A stretch of 64,000 nt of DNA from Siphonodentalium dalli (GCA_032622095.1 CP136061.1:61007627-61071626), one strand, 5' to 3'; positions 12,601 to 27,600 are shown, numbered from the stretch's first letter. A program made the numbers and translations. The notes: generated by a model not told the origin, from the sequence alone.

Positions 12601-15600
12601 ATGGAGTTATACCCCTTCCATTGAAAATAATACACTTTTTACTACAATCTAGATGACAAAAACACGTTGGTAACTCAATAAAAACAACATGTTCACAATT
12701 TATTACACCTGATAAGTTGATAATGCAATGCTTTGGAACTTCCTCTTTCAAATGGTATATAATAAGTGGGCCGTTAAGCTTGAATCAACTAAATGTGTCA
12801 CAAATTGGACCAGAAAACGTTATCAGAAACGACATATGTGCAACGTGGTGGCCATTTTCGGTAAAGTTTGCGGGTTTTCTCATTCCAACAATATACACTA
12901 GCACGTGGAGGCAGTGGTCTAATTAGTAACTATCCTCCTTATACAATATGGCCATGATTGTCTGAGACAATTTACCAGTGCATACAAAAGAAGTGCCGGT
13001 GTTTCAATATATATATATCCAAACCTACCTGCTTCAGGAATCGTTCGTGTACCGGCGCCATTGCTTCGGGAAGCTGAGGCTTGAGCTGGTTGAATTTAAT
13101 GTGTCTGTTAAAATAAAATACATGTACTAATGTTTATAACTGCAAGGTGCACACATAATTAGTTTAGACAAGTTGAATGCTCAAGACGGGATACAGATCT
13201 AGACATCGCTATAAATATCATTTATATGGCTTCAAGATTTCGAGTATCCAATCGGGCAAGTGTTTGACTGAAATTGAAGAAGCATTGCGGGTTCCAGGTC
13301 ACCCGCCAGCATATTTTAAAGGGACGTTGGGTAAATGTGCAACACATATAACAGTCTGTAAAAACATTACCACCAAGAAGAAACTGTTACAGTGATTTGT
13401 CAACGATCATCGCTAATCGAATAGTAAGTTAAAATATTTTAGTCTGATTATGATCGAAAAAAAAACACTGTTAGGTTTTTGTCCACTGGAACATTTGGTT
13501 GTAACCTTGCACACAATGACCCAATATAATCCCGAATGCTAATTAATATGCATGCATACACTAGATTAGAATTGCCGCGTGAAATACGGTTCGTTTGTAG
13601 ATTCAGCTTCCTTTCTTTCGCATACATGTATGTAACTTTCACTAATAGCTTATTTTGTTTTGTTTTGTTCTACAGAATAGCAATGCCGAATAATATTTTG
13701 CACACAAGAATAAAATGAAGAAGATCGATTAATCAAAGACACTTCTTTGTTTATTCTGTTACGTGATAGGTTTGACGTTCCGATTAAGACGAAAAACCTG
13801 TTACCGAACCTGATCAGCCACCCGATACGACCGCCTATTGTTATTGTACATGTATACAATAAATAATATGTGCAGAAAAGTAACATTTTAATATATGATG
13901 ACACGGTATACAGCCAATAGCGTACGATATATCATCAGGCTTGCTATACAATTAACAGATTATGTTATCAATAATTATTGTTTACGAAATAATGGGCATG
14001 TCTAAAGATTCACACAACTAAGAGAACACTTCTGGAGCAATATTGAAAATAAACATAGCTTGGAGGCGGGTGGAAGTGTCTTTGATAAACTTCACTTTTA
14101 CAGAATAATGTACATGTCTATTTACACAAAGAGACTCCTTTCTGGATCAATATTGAAAATGCGATGCCTATGGTCGTACGCTGCTGTATTGGCGATATAC
14201 ATTGTTGCCATATATTAATATTTACATATTGCTTACTATATAATGTAATAGACGGTCGTATACGTCGGTTGGATCGGCGCTTTTATTTGATGTGGTATCG
14301 GGTTTTGTTGATTTATCTCGGATTCTCTCAGAATCTACCAATGGCGTGGCAAGAGTAATTACTTTTTTCAAGCAATGAGACAACGCCAGGCTGTTAGTTT
14401 TTATTTTGGCTTTTGATCTACAAGTTCCAGTGAAAGCTGTGAAATGCCATTCTAACTTCTAAATTCTAGGCTATTCATAATGTGGTGGCAGGTTATGCAC
14501 GTCACGGTGAATATATACACGTATCAGATATTCGACACAACAATACCTACGAACTTTAGATTCCATGTTGGGGGAGGGGCAGATATAAATAAAATAAAAT
14601 CTCACCCATCTTGATCCGTGTCAAGTTTTTTGAAAGTAGTTTTTAATGCTTCTAGTTCATGTTCCGGGACGACGTCTTTCACATCTGATCCCTGAATATA
14701 CAGAGAAAATATACCTTCAATGTAAAATATGGCTACAGTATCGTGACAGTATTGATGCAGAGATAGCCTCTAGAAATAAACAGGTATACCTGCATGAGCT
14801 GCGCGTGCAATACGAGGCGGTATGCAACGTCACAACTCACAACACAATTTAATGCAACAAGCCGTCATGTCCGTATGATAAATCGTTGACTCTTTGTAAT
14901 TTTTACGTGCAAAGGTTATAGATATGTGTCGTTATATCTAAGCTTAAACTTACGTCACAAAATTTGACTATAATCAATTATAACCTGCATTATTATCTTC
15001 ATCGTAAAAATGTAGCCCCACTAGACCCATTCGGAGTCCTCTGTAGATGGTCCCCGTTAAGGTCTATAGCGGACAGTAATTCGCAAATATATGCAAGAAA
15101 TCTAGCGTTCAAGACATTTAATTCTGAACCTTATAGTGAAGCTCTCAGAGTCATACATAGATGGAATAATTAGAAGGGCACAAAATTTGATGTTTGTGTT
15201 TCTGGTCGGCGATTTCCACCAAACTGAGATGTAGTCATCTCCATGGAAAGGAAATGTAATGATGAGGTTTAAGCATATCAAAGTGGAGACGCCCGAGTCA
15301 GTTATTTTGGCTGCCGATTTCAATCAAAACTTATGTATAGTCTGCTCCATTCTACATGGATTCTATGGCATGATTCAAAGTTAACAAAGTGGTAAGGAAT
15401 TGTGTTTGAGGGAGAACCAACAACAAAGCATATTTATCGCGGATTTCCTCCAAACAGATATAAAGACATTTTCATGATATAAGAAACATAATGGTGTTGA
15501 TTAAGTTTATCGAAGTGGCACCATTTGGGTCAGGAATGGGATCAGAAGAGAGCAGGAAAAAAATACCAAAATTGATGAAGCATTTTTACGATTTCGCCAC

Positions 15601-18600
15601 AAAGGACGTATATGCGACTCCATGATACGATGAATAAAAATTTTAGGTATAAAGTTCCCAAAATGGTGCTGTCCAGGTCGGGAATGGTAGTGGAAGGGAT
15701 TCGCCGACTTCGCCAAAGTTATGTATAGTTATCTTGTAAAACAGCGTATTTATATACAATGTAATGGAATAAACACAATATTCCTACGCGACGCCGTAAT
15801 AGCCAGGGATTGGAGTCGAGCCATCATAACAAGGAAAAATGTTTGGTTTAGTTTGAACACAGGCTATGCGAGGGCAACATATCGTCGTGCAATAGGTTGA
15901 TATTGGACCTAATTATTCACATAGGTTCATACTGGATTGATTTTATTTTGAAATAAGCCCACAGTGAGCTTATATATACCCGTTATTCCGTTGAATGACG
16001 CGGGCAGCAGTGAAACACAAATATAAAGGGCGTGAATCTTGTAAGTCGGTCAATGAAAAATGGTAGATTAAATAATGCTAATATGGGCTTATTTCAAATG
16101 AAAATAGTCTCATATTGGACTGTTTAAAAAAACCAGTTCATATAGAACGTAACTCAGATTCAAATAATGGCGATGTAGGCTTATTTTTGTTTTGAAATAA
16201 GTTCAATATGAGCTTGTTTTCAGGAGAGGTCAACCCTGCCAGTATTATATCAAATTAATGCATACCTTCAGAGGATTTGGCGAAATGAGAGTCCTTTGCG
16301 TGTGGTCCACTGTGGGACTGGGAGCCAACCGGGGGTGGAGGTTGTCTTCTTGCTCTATTGTCGGCGTTTGCATTCGTTCTGGTTCTTTAGAATCCGGCCT
16401 ATGGTGAGAGAGCGATATTACATTCCTCATTTCCAAGACGCATGCTTGCACAGTGTCGAAAATCAAAGATTTGAAGTGCACGGAGAAAACACCCACATCG
16501 AAAATACAAAGCTTGACTAAATGAGTTGAGGGACGGACTAAAATGAATGTTATATAAGATGCAATAAAAAACAATAATTGAAATTACTCTTAAATTCTCA
16601 AAGTATTTGATTATACTATGATTACCCCACCCCTGGTTACGTGTGGTGCCAAAGTCCCAGGTTGAACGGTATTCTCCTGACACGATCTGAACACATATCT
16701 ATAGAATTTCTATGCATGGAAATTACATATTTATGTAAATTAAGAACAATAGTTCATAACCTTATATGCTGTTTATATTAATATTGTGCGAAGATAAACT
16801 ATTACTAAAACTAAATCTCATCACAAGAAAGCACACCCCCGTGTTTTATTGTCGATTAAACTAATTCATCGTCTTTTAAATCCTAGGTTTTTCTAATATT
16901 GACACCAGAAGTCGCATTTTAATAAACTGTAACATGTCCAATTTAATTGGTCTTTATTCATCGATTACAATATGTTCTTTCCTAAAACATGACTCTTTCT
17001 CGGTTGGACTTTGATGTCGATGGGCTTCCAATACTTCGAATATTTACGTTTCATCATTCACGTACATCCGTGTACGCATACATGTATTATAGATGAAACA
17101 GTTACAAGACGAAATAGCGTACACACCTCGCCTCAGCAGCTTCTTGGATGGGGACTACGACTGGTGGCTTCGAATCAGCGTCTGTTTCTTCCGTGACCGG
17201 GTTCTCTCTGTGTATGCACAAATTTAAATTATATCCAACAAACATATGTAGAAATAAATTATATTGATGAATGTGTGATCTATTACCTCGCACTCATGTG
17301 TACTAAATGTCTGCAATCAGTGGAATGCCAACGTTCAAAATCTGCTATTAAACAGAATACGTAGAAACTGATGTCGGACGAATAGCATTTGATGCGATTA
17401 TAATGATGCTTATGTAGAGCATCCCTAAAATGGGTCATAAGCATATTAGATTATTACCCAGTTGTTGAGCAATGCCGAGTCTAACGCCATTATCACTAGA
17501 GCGCTTCAAGCCATGTCCATATTTCACGTATCTAAGAAGAACCGATCAGAGTACGAGTTACAACGCGATATTTGGCAAGCATATCACTGTACAGTCGAAC
17601 TAAACTTAAATGTACAACTCGAAACATAGTCACGGTTATGAAATTTAGCGGTCCATGCACAGGCGATCGGTGTGACTAATTACCGCCCGGGGACCGCCCG
17701 GGACCGCCCGGGGACCGCCCGGGACCGCCCGGGCGGCCCAACGAGCCCGTGGACACAATATCTCGACGGTATAACGTAGCGACATGCCACCTGAGGGCAA
17801 CATAGAAAAATTTACTCGCTCGCTCGTCCCCGGCCGGTCATATTAACCCCACAAATGCCGATATTGGCTAAAAGAGCCTGGGTGATTACTGGTGTCTTCG
17901 TGTGTGTTCAGACAGATTATTTTGGTGATTCTCGGTAGTGCAATAAGTGCAATACACCTGAGTGTTAATTCCATGTATTGACTCGTTGACGCGTCCACGG
18001 CCGATGTTATTAACCCCTCAAATTCCGGTAAAATAGTGTATAAACAAAAGAACCTTGGAACCGCCCGGGACCGCCCGGGCGGCCCCATGGGCCCGTGGAC
18101 ACTATATCTCGACGCTATAACATAGCGACATACCACACGAGGTCAACCTACAAAATGTTACTCCCTCGCTCGACCCCGGCCGGCGTTATTAACCCCTCAA
18201 AATCCGATAAAATGGTAAATAGACAAAAAGAACATTAGGACCGCCCGGGTGGCCCCACGTGCCCGTGGACACAATATCTCGACGTTATAACGTAGCGACA
18301 TACCCCATGAGGTCAACCTAGAAAATGTTACTCGCTTGCTCGACCCCGGCCGGTGTTATTAACCCCTCAAAATCCGACAAAAATGGTATATAGACAAAAA
18401 GAACATTGGGACCGCCGGGACCGCCCGGGTGGCCCCACGTACCCGTGGACACAATATCTCGACGTTATAACGTAGCGACATACCCCATGAGGTCAACCTA
18501 GAAAATGTTACTCGCTCGCTCGACCCCGGCCGGTGTTATTAACCCCCCAAAATCCAACAAAATGGTTTATAAACAAAAATAACATTGGGACCGCCCGGGA

Positions 18601-21600
18601 CCGCCCGGGAGGCCCCATGGGCCCGTGGACACTATATCTCGACGTTATAACGTAGCGACATACCCCACGAGGTCAACCTACAAAATGGTACTCGCTCGCT
18701 CGACTCCGGCCGGTGTTATTAACCCCTCAAAATCCGATAAAATGGTATATAAACAAAAATAACATTGGGACTGCCCGGGACCGCCCGGGAGGCCACATGG
18801 GCTCGTGGACACTATATCTCGACGTTATAACGTAGCGACATACCCCATGAGGTCAACCTAGAAAATGGTACTCGCTCGCTCGACCCCGGCCGGTGTTATT
18901 AACCCCTCAAAATCCGATAAAATGGTAAATAGACAAAAAGAACATTAGGACCGCCCGGGACCGCCCGGTTGGCCCACGTGCCCGTGGACACAATATCTCG
19001 ACGTTATAACGTAGCGACATACCCCACGAGGACAACCTATAAAATGTTAATCGCTCGCTCGACTCCGGCCGGTGTTATTAACCCCTCAAAATACGATAAA
19101 ATGGTATATAAACAATAAGAACATTGGGACCCGCCCGGGACCGCCCGGGAGGCCCCATGGGCCCGTGGACACTATATCTCGACGTTATAACGTAGCGACA
19201 TACCCCACGAGGTCAACCTACAAAATGGTACTCGCTCGCTCGACTCCGGCCGGTGTTATTAACCCCTCAACATCCGATAAAATGGTATATAAACAAAAAG
19301 AATATTGGGACCGCCCGGGACCGCCCGGGAGGCCCCATGGGCCCGTGGACACTATATCTCGACGTTATAACGTAGCGACATACCCCTTGAGGTCAACCTA
19401 GAAAATGTTACTCGCTCACTCGACCCCGGCCGGTGTTATTAACCCCTCAAAATCCGATAAAATTGTATATAAACAATAAGAACATTGGGACCGCCCGGGA
19501 CCGCCCGGAGGCCCCATGGGCCCGTGGACACTATATCTCGACGTTATAACGTAGCGACATACCCCACGAGGTCAACCTACAAAATGGTACTCGCTCGCTC
19601 GACTCCAGCCGGTGTTATTAACCCCTCAAAATCCGATAAAATGGTATATAAACAAAAAGAACATTGGGACCGCCCGGGACCGCCCGGGAGGCCCCATGGG
19701 CCCGTGGACACTATATCTCGACGTTATGACGTAGCGACATACCCCACGAGGTCAACCTACAAAATGGTACTCGCTCGCTCGACCCCGGCCGGTGTTATTA
19801 ACCCCTCAACATCCGATAAAATGGTATATAAACAAAAAGAACATTGGGACCGCCCGGGACCGCCCGGGAGGCCCCATGGGCCCGTGGACACTATATCTCG
19901 ACATTATAACGTAGCGACATACCCCACGAGGTCAACCTAGAAAATCTTACTCGCTCACTCGACTCCGGTCGGTATTATTAACCCCTAAAAATCCAATATT
20001 GGATAAGAGGGCACGGACAGCTCGGTGTCTTCTTTTGATTTCAAACAGCATATTTTGATGATGCATGGTAGTGCAATACCACCCGATAGTGACTTCCAGA
20101 TATTGACTCGCTGACGCGTCAACACAAAATACCGTATCACCATAAATATTCGGCTCTACATGATCGTAAATATCGCAATGTTCTTGAATGTTTTCAATAA
20201 AAATTAATAACTTTACACCTATAATTTTTATATTTTGACACGAGCGGGTGTAATTGTGTTGATTTCGACAGCAACTGGTTGTCTGAAGAGAGCCGCGGCA
20301 ACTGTTTGAATGTGTTGATATCAATTAGCAGTAAAACGGTATCGCAATTGTTATATTGTATACATTAACCACTTCACAATAATCAGAAGACATATTGGCG
20401 GATTTAAACCGAAACTGTGTTTTCATAACACTTGGGGAAGACGAACAGGTAATCTCGTGACAACAGCGGAGATTTGCGATGAGGTTTCCGTGTTTTTATT
20501 GCAATCGAAAATGGTCGTAATCCCAAAATCTTCTTGGTGCTAGACAATAACGATCAAGATGACGAAGAGAGTATTTGTGATATTGGAAACCCGTGTACTT
20601 AATTTGCTTACCGACCAATCACACGATATTACGTTATGGGGTAGATTATATATAATCGTGTGTGAATTAAAAATAAAATATAATTTTAAATATCTCAAAA
20701 TCATGCGACCACGTATTCGATTCACGCTTCCATCGGATTTTTAGGGGTTAATAACGCCGGCCGGAGTCGAGCGAGCGAGTACAATTTTGTAGGTTGACCT
20801 CGTGGGGTATGTCGCTACGTTATAACGTCGCGATATAGTGTCCATGGGCCCATGGGGCCTCCCGGGCGGTCCCGGGCGGTCCCAATGTTCTTTTTGTTTA
20901 TATACCATTTTGTCGGATTTTGAGGGGTTAATATCACCGGCCGGAGTCGAGCGAGCGAGTAACATTTTCTAGGTTGACCTCATGGGGTATGTCGCTACGT
21001 TATAACGTCGAGATATTGTGTCCACGGGCACGTGGGGCCACCCGGGCAGTCCCGGGCGGTCCCAATGTTCTTTTTGTCTATATACCATTTTGTCGGATTT
21101 TGAGGGGTTAATAACACCGGCCGGGGTCGAGCGAGCGAGTATCATTTTCTAGGTGGGGTATGTCGCTATGTTATAACGTCGAAATATTGTGTCCACGGGC
21201 ACGTGGGGCCACCGGGCGGTCTCGGGCGGGTCCCAATGTTCTTTTTGTCTATATACCATTTTGTCGGATTTTGAGGGGTTAATAACACCGGCCGGAGTCG
21301 AGCGAGCAAGCAACATTTTGTAGGTTGACCTCATGGGGTATGTCGCTACGTTATAACGTCGAGATATTGTGTCCACGGGCACGTGGGGCCACCCGGGCGG
21401 TCCCGGGCGGGTCCCAATGTTATTTTTGTTTATAAACCATTTTGTTGGATTTTGAGGGGTTAATAACACCGGCCGGGGTCGAGCGAGCGAGTAACATTTT
21501 CTAGGTTGACCTCATGGGGTATGTCGCTACGATAAAACGTCGAGATATTGTGTCCACGGGCACGTGGGGCCACCCGGGCGGTCCCGGGCGGTCCCAATGT

Positions 21601-24600
21601 TCTTTTTGTCTATATACCATTTTGTCGGATTTTGAGGGGTTAATAACACCGGCCGGAGTCGAGCGAGCAAGCAACATTTTGTAGGTTGACCTCGTGGGTA
21701 TGTCGCTATGTTATAACGTCGAGATATAGTGTCCACGGGCCCATGGTGCCTCCCGGGCGGTTTCGGGCGGGTCCCAATGTTCTTTTTGTTTATATACCAT
21801 TTTATCGGATTTTGAGGGGTTAATAACACCGGCCGGAGTCGAGCGAGCGAGTAACATTTTGTAGGTTGACCTCGTGGGGTATGTCGCTACGTTATAACGT
21901 CGAGATATTGTGTCCACGGGCACGTGGGGCCACCCGGGCGGTCCCGGGCGGTCCCAATGTTATTTTTGTTTATAAACAATTTTGTTGGATTTTGAGGGGT
22001 TATTAACACCGGCCGGGGTCGAGCGAGCGAGTAACATTTTCTAGGTTGACCTCATGGGGTATGTCGCTACGTTATAACGTCGAGATATTGTGTCCACGGG
22101 CACGTGGGGCCACCCGGGCGGTCCCGGGCGGGTCCCAATGTTCTTTTTGTCTATATACCATTTTGTCGGATTTTGAGGGGTTAATAACGCCGGCCGGGGT
22201 CGAGCGAGGGAGTAACATTTTGTAGGTTGACCTCGTGGGGTATGTCGCTATGTTATAACGTCGAGATATAGTGTCCACGGGCCCATGGGGCCGCCCGGGC
22301 GGTCCCGGGCGGTTCCAAGGTTCTTTTGTTTATACACTATTTTACCGGAATTTGAGGGGTTAATAACATCGGCCGTGGACGCGTCAACGAGTCAATACAT
22401 GGAATTAACACTCAGGTGTATTGCACTTATTGCACTACCGAGAATCACCAAAATAATCTGTCTGAACACACACGAAGACACCAGTAATCACCCAGGCTAT
22501 TTTAGCCAATATCGGCATTTGTGGGGTTAATATGACCGGCCGGAGACGAGCGAGCGAGTAAATTTTTCTATGTTGCCCTCAGGTGGCATGTCGCTACGTT
22601 ATACCGTCGAGATATTGTGTCCACGGGCTCGTTGGGCCACCGGGCGGTCCCGGGCGGTCCCGGGCGGTCCCGGGCGGTCCCCGGGCGGTAATTAGTCACA
22701 CCCCAGGCGATCGTTGAACTGTTGACAAGCCGAACAATCGTGCAGCTGGACCACCCATTGCAGCACCCATTGACTTAGTAGCTATTTTGAAGACGATTTC
22801 AATCGGGTGTCTTATCAAATTAAACATGGTACATCTTCAACATTTGGAGGCAATACCACATGTCTGAAAATTATGAACCACTATATACTAGAATCTCTAA
22901 CTAATTTTGTTTAAATGCGAACGTCTTTTGTGTCCTCTTTAGGCGCCCCAGATTCCAAATCTCCACAACACATTTCATCAACATTTTGTCACCCATGGTT
23001 GAGAAAATCATGTGTAGAGACATAAATATATTTCCAGATAAAACGGATAACTCTAGGATGGAAACGCCGAAATTTGAAATCGTTCCTCATGACCAAACTG
23101 GATAGCAAGATTCCTTGAGATCTGAGAACTCATTGTTGAGGTTCTACCTTGGACAGATTAACGGACAAAGTTAATATAATGTTACCGTTTCTTTTGGAAG
23201 TGGGGGTAACATAAAACCAGTTGCTTAAGTCGGATAATTATGTAGACAAATCTAACTTTTATCCAACCTCCAATGCCGCCGGATGTTCGCACCGATTGGA
23301 AGTCAAACTATAACTATGCAAAGGAACGGTTTGACAGGTTTCAATTGTCCAGAAATACTCTGCAGTGTCTTACCAATGACAAATACAGAAAGTCTTTTTA
23401 ACCCTTTACCCAACAGAACGGCCCTGTGCCAATGCATTCTCTTATATATGCGAGTCGACCATAGGTCGCCTCGCATATATAAGAGAATGCATTGGCTTAA
23501 CACATTAAAAATTATAAAATTGTTAAAGAATGTAAGAAAAAATGGTAAAAAGTGTTTAGGCCAATGCATTCTCTTATATATGCGAGGCGACCTATGGTCG
23601 ACTCGCATATATAAGAGAATGCTTGACACAGGGCATAACTATCACAATGTGGTCAAGGAGCCGGTTCCAATGATATCCATATTTGTATGGTTCTATTGAG
23701 ACAGACCGAAGATATTTTAGGCTGTTGAAGCTTTATTTGGCCGGTTTTGGCCGGTTTGTTGGGTAAAGGGTTAACTATGGTCGCAAATAACCCAGACGGT
23801 AGCATACCTTATGAATGTCTAGAATCTAGAAAGTCTTTTCAAGAGTTGGGTCGAAGCTAAGAACCAAGTACTCGGGGGAATACCACAGCATCATTGGAAC
23901 TTCGTGAGTCATCATTATTACGATCAAGTCGTGGTTTTTTGGTTTGAGTTGTCATATAAAAAAAAAACGACAACTAGCCCAGCAGCCGCCGCGGACTAAA
24001 CTTCGAATTTTGGTCGGGCCACAGACTGGTACATAGCTGAAGCGGTGGCCCGTTTAGCTACTGCACATAGCAGCCTCCCAGTACTTACCACAGTGAGGCA
24101 GGCGTGAACAATACAGGATTCAACATTCAACAATCATCAGGACGACAACCAAAGAGACAGAAGAGAACAAAAACATACATGAACATACAGAAAACAGTAC
24201 TTCAAACGTCAGACGAACAATACAACCGATAATAAAAATTAAATCTGAAACACCAGGGAGGCGTGACTAGCCGATTGATTCAGCCGGGTAAACTCATCCA
24301 CCCGCCTTGAAGAGATGTAGGACCAAAGTGGACCATGAGCTTAGCAGTACACACAAGTCGATGCCTTAAATTGAACGGCTGCCACAGTACCAGCAGGACT
24401 CCCAAACCACATCTAACAGATTGGACCCCACAACATACAGGGTGCCACATTAGGGGATTGTTACCCCTTGCAGTGGGGCGGTAGGCATATATTGTCCCGA
24501 GCCCACACGGGGTTCAAATGTCGAAGGCAAAGAGGTCGAAAGCTTCTAAAATTGACATGTCTGCTGATTACAGTTATCGGACGTCCCTATATATATATAT

Positions 24601-27600
24601 TCCTACGATATGGGATGTACATTTAAGCTGATTATTATATGGATTTATAGTTGTTAATTTTGATATTCCATTGTTGGCAATAGCGAGAATATTCGTTCAG
24701 CATATTCTGGAGATCCATGTGTGAGTGGGAAGTACATTATCAGAATAGTTTAAGACAGCTTTTCTCCCCGTTATTTTTCCATTTTTAGTCCATTTAACGA
24801 TTAAAACGAATGTATATCTCGAGATCGTTTGTGTAGAAGATAAAATGGGATCCATTCCTCCCTGCCTCCGTGGAGTGGTCATATATCTAAAACCTGCTTG
24901 ATTTTCAAGAAGTAATTGTTAGATTCGAGAAAAGTCCTGATTAATACGCTTACAATAGAAGTAAATAATTGTGCAATACAAACTGACCACAGGTTACTGA
25001 TCATTAATTTATAGATCTTTAACGATAGGCTGGATTATACCTACACCCCAAGTAGTGTGCGATAATAATCAAACATGAGTCCCCATCCCCAACACAATTT
25101 CGTGTCGTTTTACTGAACTAGACTGTTTCTATGCTGCCGACATGAAACACTTGGAAGTTGATGTGAATCTGATATGTTGACCCTTATCAATGACTGAATT
25201 TCAGCACAAACAATGCTTGTGTAAGACTATATTCTTTATGAATAGTTTCCTGGACTATTTCCAAAATTAGCATATTTCTCGCAGTGTCTCACAATACAGG
25301 AGATTGCCAAAACCTGACAAAACTTGGTATGGTAATTTGGATATCTATCTTTGGCCAGTCATCCTCCCATGACTGGTTTCCTACAGTAGGTTAGGTATCG
25401 TTGATCTCGTGCTTATGAATCATATTTGAAACATATTATTACAGCATCGAATCGGATTTGGCATTTTAAAACATAACAATCATTTGTACATGTATACTCA
25501 CATTGTGGTATTTGCCTTCTTGATCTCCGCCCATGCTTCATGCGATTTAGGTGGAGAAATATTTCCTGCCACAGACGTTTTGGTACGTCTCATTCCTTTC
25601 CCTGGATTTTATCCGACAAGTAAGTAAACATGTCGCAGTATGCTTGGACAGTCGGTCATCTATGACGTCTTCGAAAAATGACTCAAATTCTCCTAAGGGT
25701 CCCAAGTTGAGTTGCGTTCACCAGATTGCATGCTGTGCATTGCGCGTGGTATGAGATTCGGATGAGGAATGTATATGCATGTATATGCCAACTGAGTTTC
25801 ATATTACGGGAACATTAGTCTAACATGCGTTAGAATTCGCTTGGTCACTATCCATTCAAAATGACGGACGAGAAAACATTTATGCAAAATTGTTGAAAAG
25901 GTTAGCCACAATTTAGTTCCATCTGGTTTGTCTATTAAGATGCCACCCTTCTATTTCCGTTCGGTTGAGAACATTCAAGTGTCGAAATTATGAAATATGT
26001 ATCGAATAACTACCTTAAGCAATCATCTTGATGTGCAAAAGCATGTATAAGTAAGTTTTTTGAAGTTCAATATGATTTATTTATCTGTTTCTTGTGCCCT
26101 CATATCCGTTGTAGTTATTGGTTTACCCAAACAAAAAACAATGTATGATTGGAAGTTGGAGCCTCATGTTCCCCACCCCCTTGATGAAAATAAAATCAAA
26201 AACAGTTGTAAACCTCAGAAATAGCGAACAATCACATCGTTATTTTAAGAATGTACAGAAGGTATGGTGATGACTGAAAATCGTTGATGCACCTTATAAT
26301 GAAGTGCATGTACGGTTTTACCTCAAACTAATTGCATGCAACACAACGTTAATTTGCAGTAATAATTACATTTGACCCATTGTAGACAACATACTAACAA
26401 TAAAAGAATAAAGAAAAGGGAAATTGGCGAAATCAAAATAGTCAAATATACACAATGGGTATAAAAATGGAAGGACTTGTAAAATGGAATGTTTATTATA
26501 AACTTCCACGAAAAGCCATACATTTAACGATTTACCAAATTTTCATAAATTTATTTCACGAAAATAACCAATTTCCATGTTCTGGTGTATTTGTGTTCTG
26601 TTATTTATTATGGGTTGATGTATTTATTCATGCAAAGAAACATTGTGTTGCAATTTGTTTGAGGTTTGAGAAATCTTTTCACACAAGTGCACTGAACTAT
26701 AAATTGCCATAGAAAGTCACATATGCTAGGTTGTCCCCCATTTGTTTGATTATTTTAAAAACCCGTTTTCTTGAAAATACTGAGCATCCATCACAAGCTA
26801 TGGAAACGAAAGAACTTATGACCGGTTTCATTTTGTGACGCCACAACTGATATCAGCCGAGTTTAGTGAGTTATCAGCCGAGTTTGGGGTTACATCAGCC
26901 GAGGTCGATAATAGGTCGCTCACGGCAAAGATATGATATATAATTAATAATTAGAGGTTATTGCTTAGGACGTTACTGAGGGCTAATGTATATCTTGTAC
27001 GATATCCAACTAACTAAATGATAAACTATATGGTAATATATCCATTATTATGTCAGTTCATCGGTATAAACTCAAGATTGAATGGGCAGCAAGTAGATTG
27101 TAATATAAATTACTAAATTTTCCATGATTTGCATTGAAATTAGCCAACAGTTTGAAATGGAATGAAATACTCGCCGTTATTTCAAATTAATTTATAAATG
27201 CTCCTTATATCGGAATGTCACTGTGACTACGGTCCTGAACGACTGTTACGTTGTGACATCGCAACTGATATCAGTTTTTGGGTTAAAATTCGCGTTTAAT
27301 GCGTTATCAGCTAAGTTTGGAGTGATGTCAGCCTAGGTCGATAATAGGTCGCCCAAGAGAAAATGTGATATCTAATTAATAAATAATAGATACACCGGAA
27401 TCTAGAACGTCTACCTTTTGCAAATTGTTTGTTCGTTTGTTTTGAGTGGAAATGTTCTTCCAAGGGTTAAAGTTACGTTTGATTGGCAGAAATGCCTAAT
27501 ATGTTCCTAGCCATTCAAGAATATATATTCAAATTACATATGTCGTCCATGGCTGACAGAATGGCTTATAATACAATGTGGTCAAATACAATCAATGGAA

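Larger units (their letters stand above)
17670..22701. mobile_element. Foldback-like element with giant inverted arms of 180-bp repeats
   Basis: The outermost bases are GTGTGACTAATTACCGCCCG on the left and the inverse on the right. AGGCGATCG flanks both sides (17661-17669 and 22705-22713, with C before it on both), a 9-10 bp target-site duplication with two or three extra C on the right. Left arm ~17670-19985, spacer ~19990-20740, right arm ~20745-22701. Drosophila FB elements are built this way (long inverted repeats of tandem units, 9-bp duplications), and Mutator-like elements also duplicate 8-11 bp. No transposase is encoded, so it must be non-autonomous. It lies in the 8.3-kb intron between exons 11 and 12. 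Confidence 0.85.

Noticed and set aside
19072-19940. Open frames of 109-151 codons with repeated Gly/Pro-rich peptide in the 180-bp array
   Set aside because: 180 is a multiple of three, so the array yields periodic open frames on either strand. No start, splice or stop logic, and the mirror arm gives the same peptides in inverse.
17690-22690. CRISPR-like or rDNA-spacer array
   Set aside because: Whole 180-bp units repeat without unique spacers, orientation flips at the centre, and the surrounding gene has spliceosomal introns. No rRNA sequence is present.
24480-24520. tRNA gene or tRNA-derived SINE head
   Set aside because: A B-box-like GGGGTTCAAATG is present, but no A box at proper distance and no foldable acceptor or anticodon stem was found.
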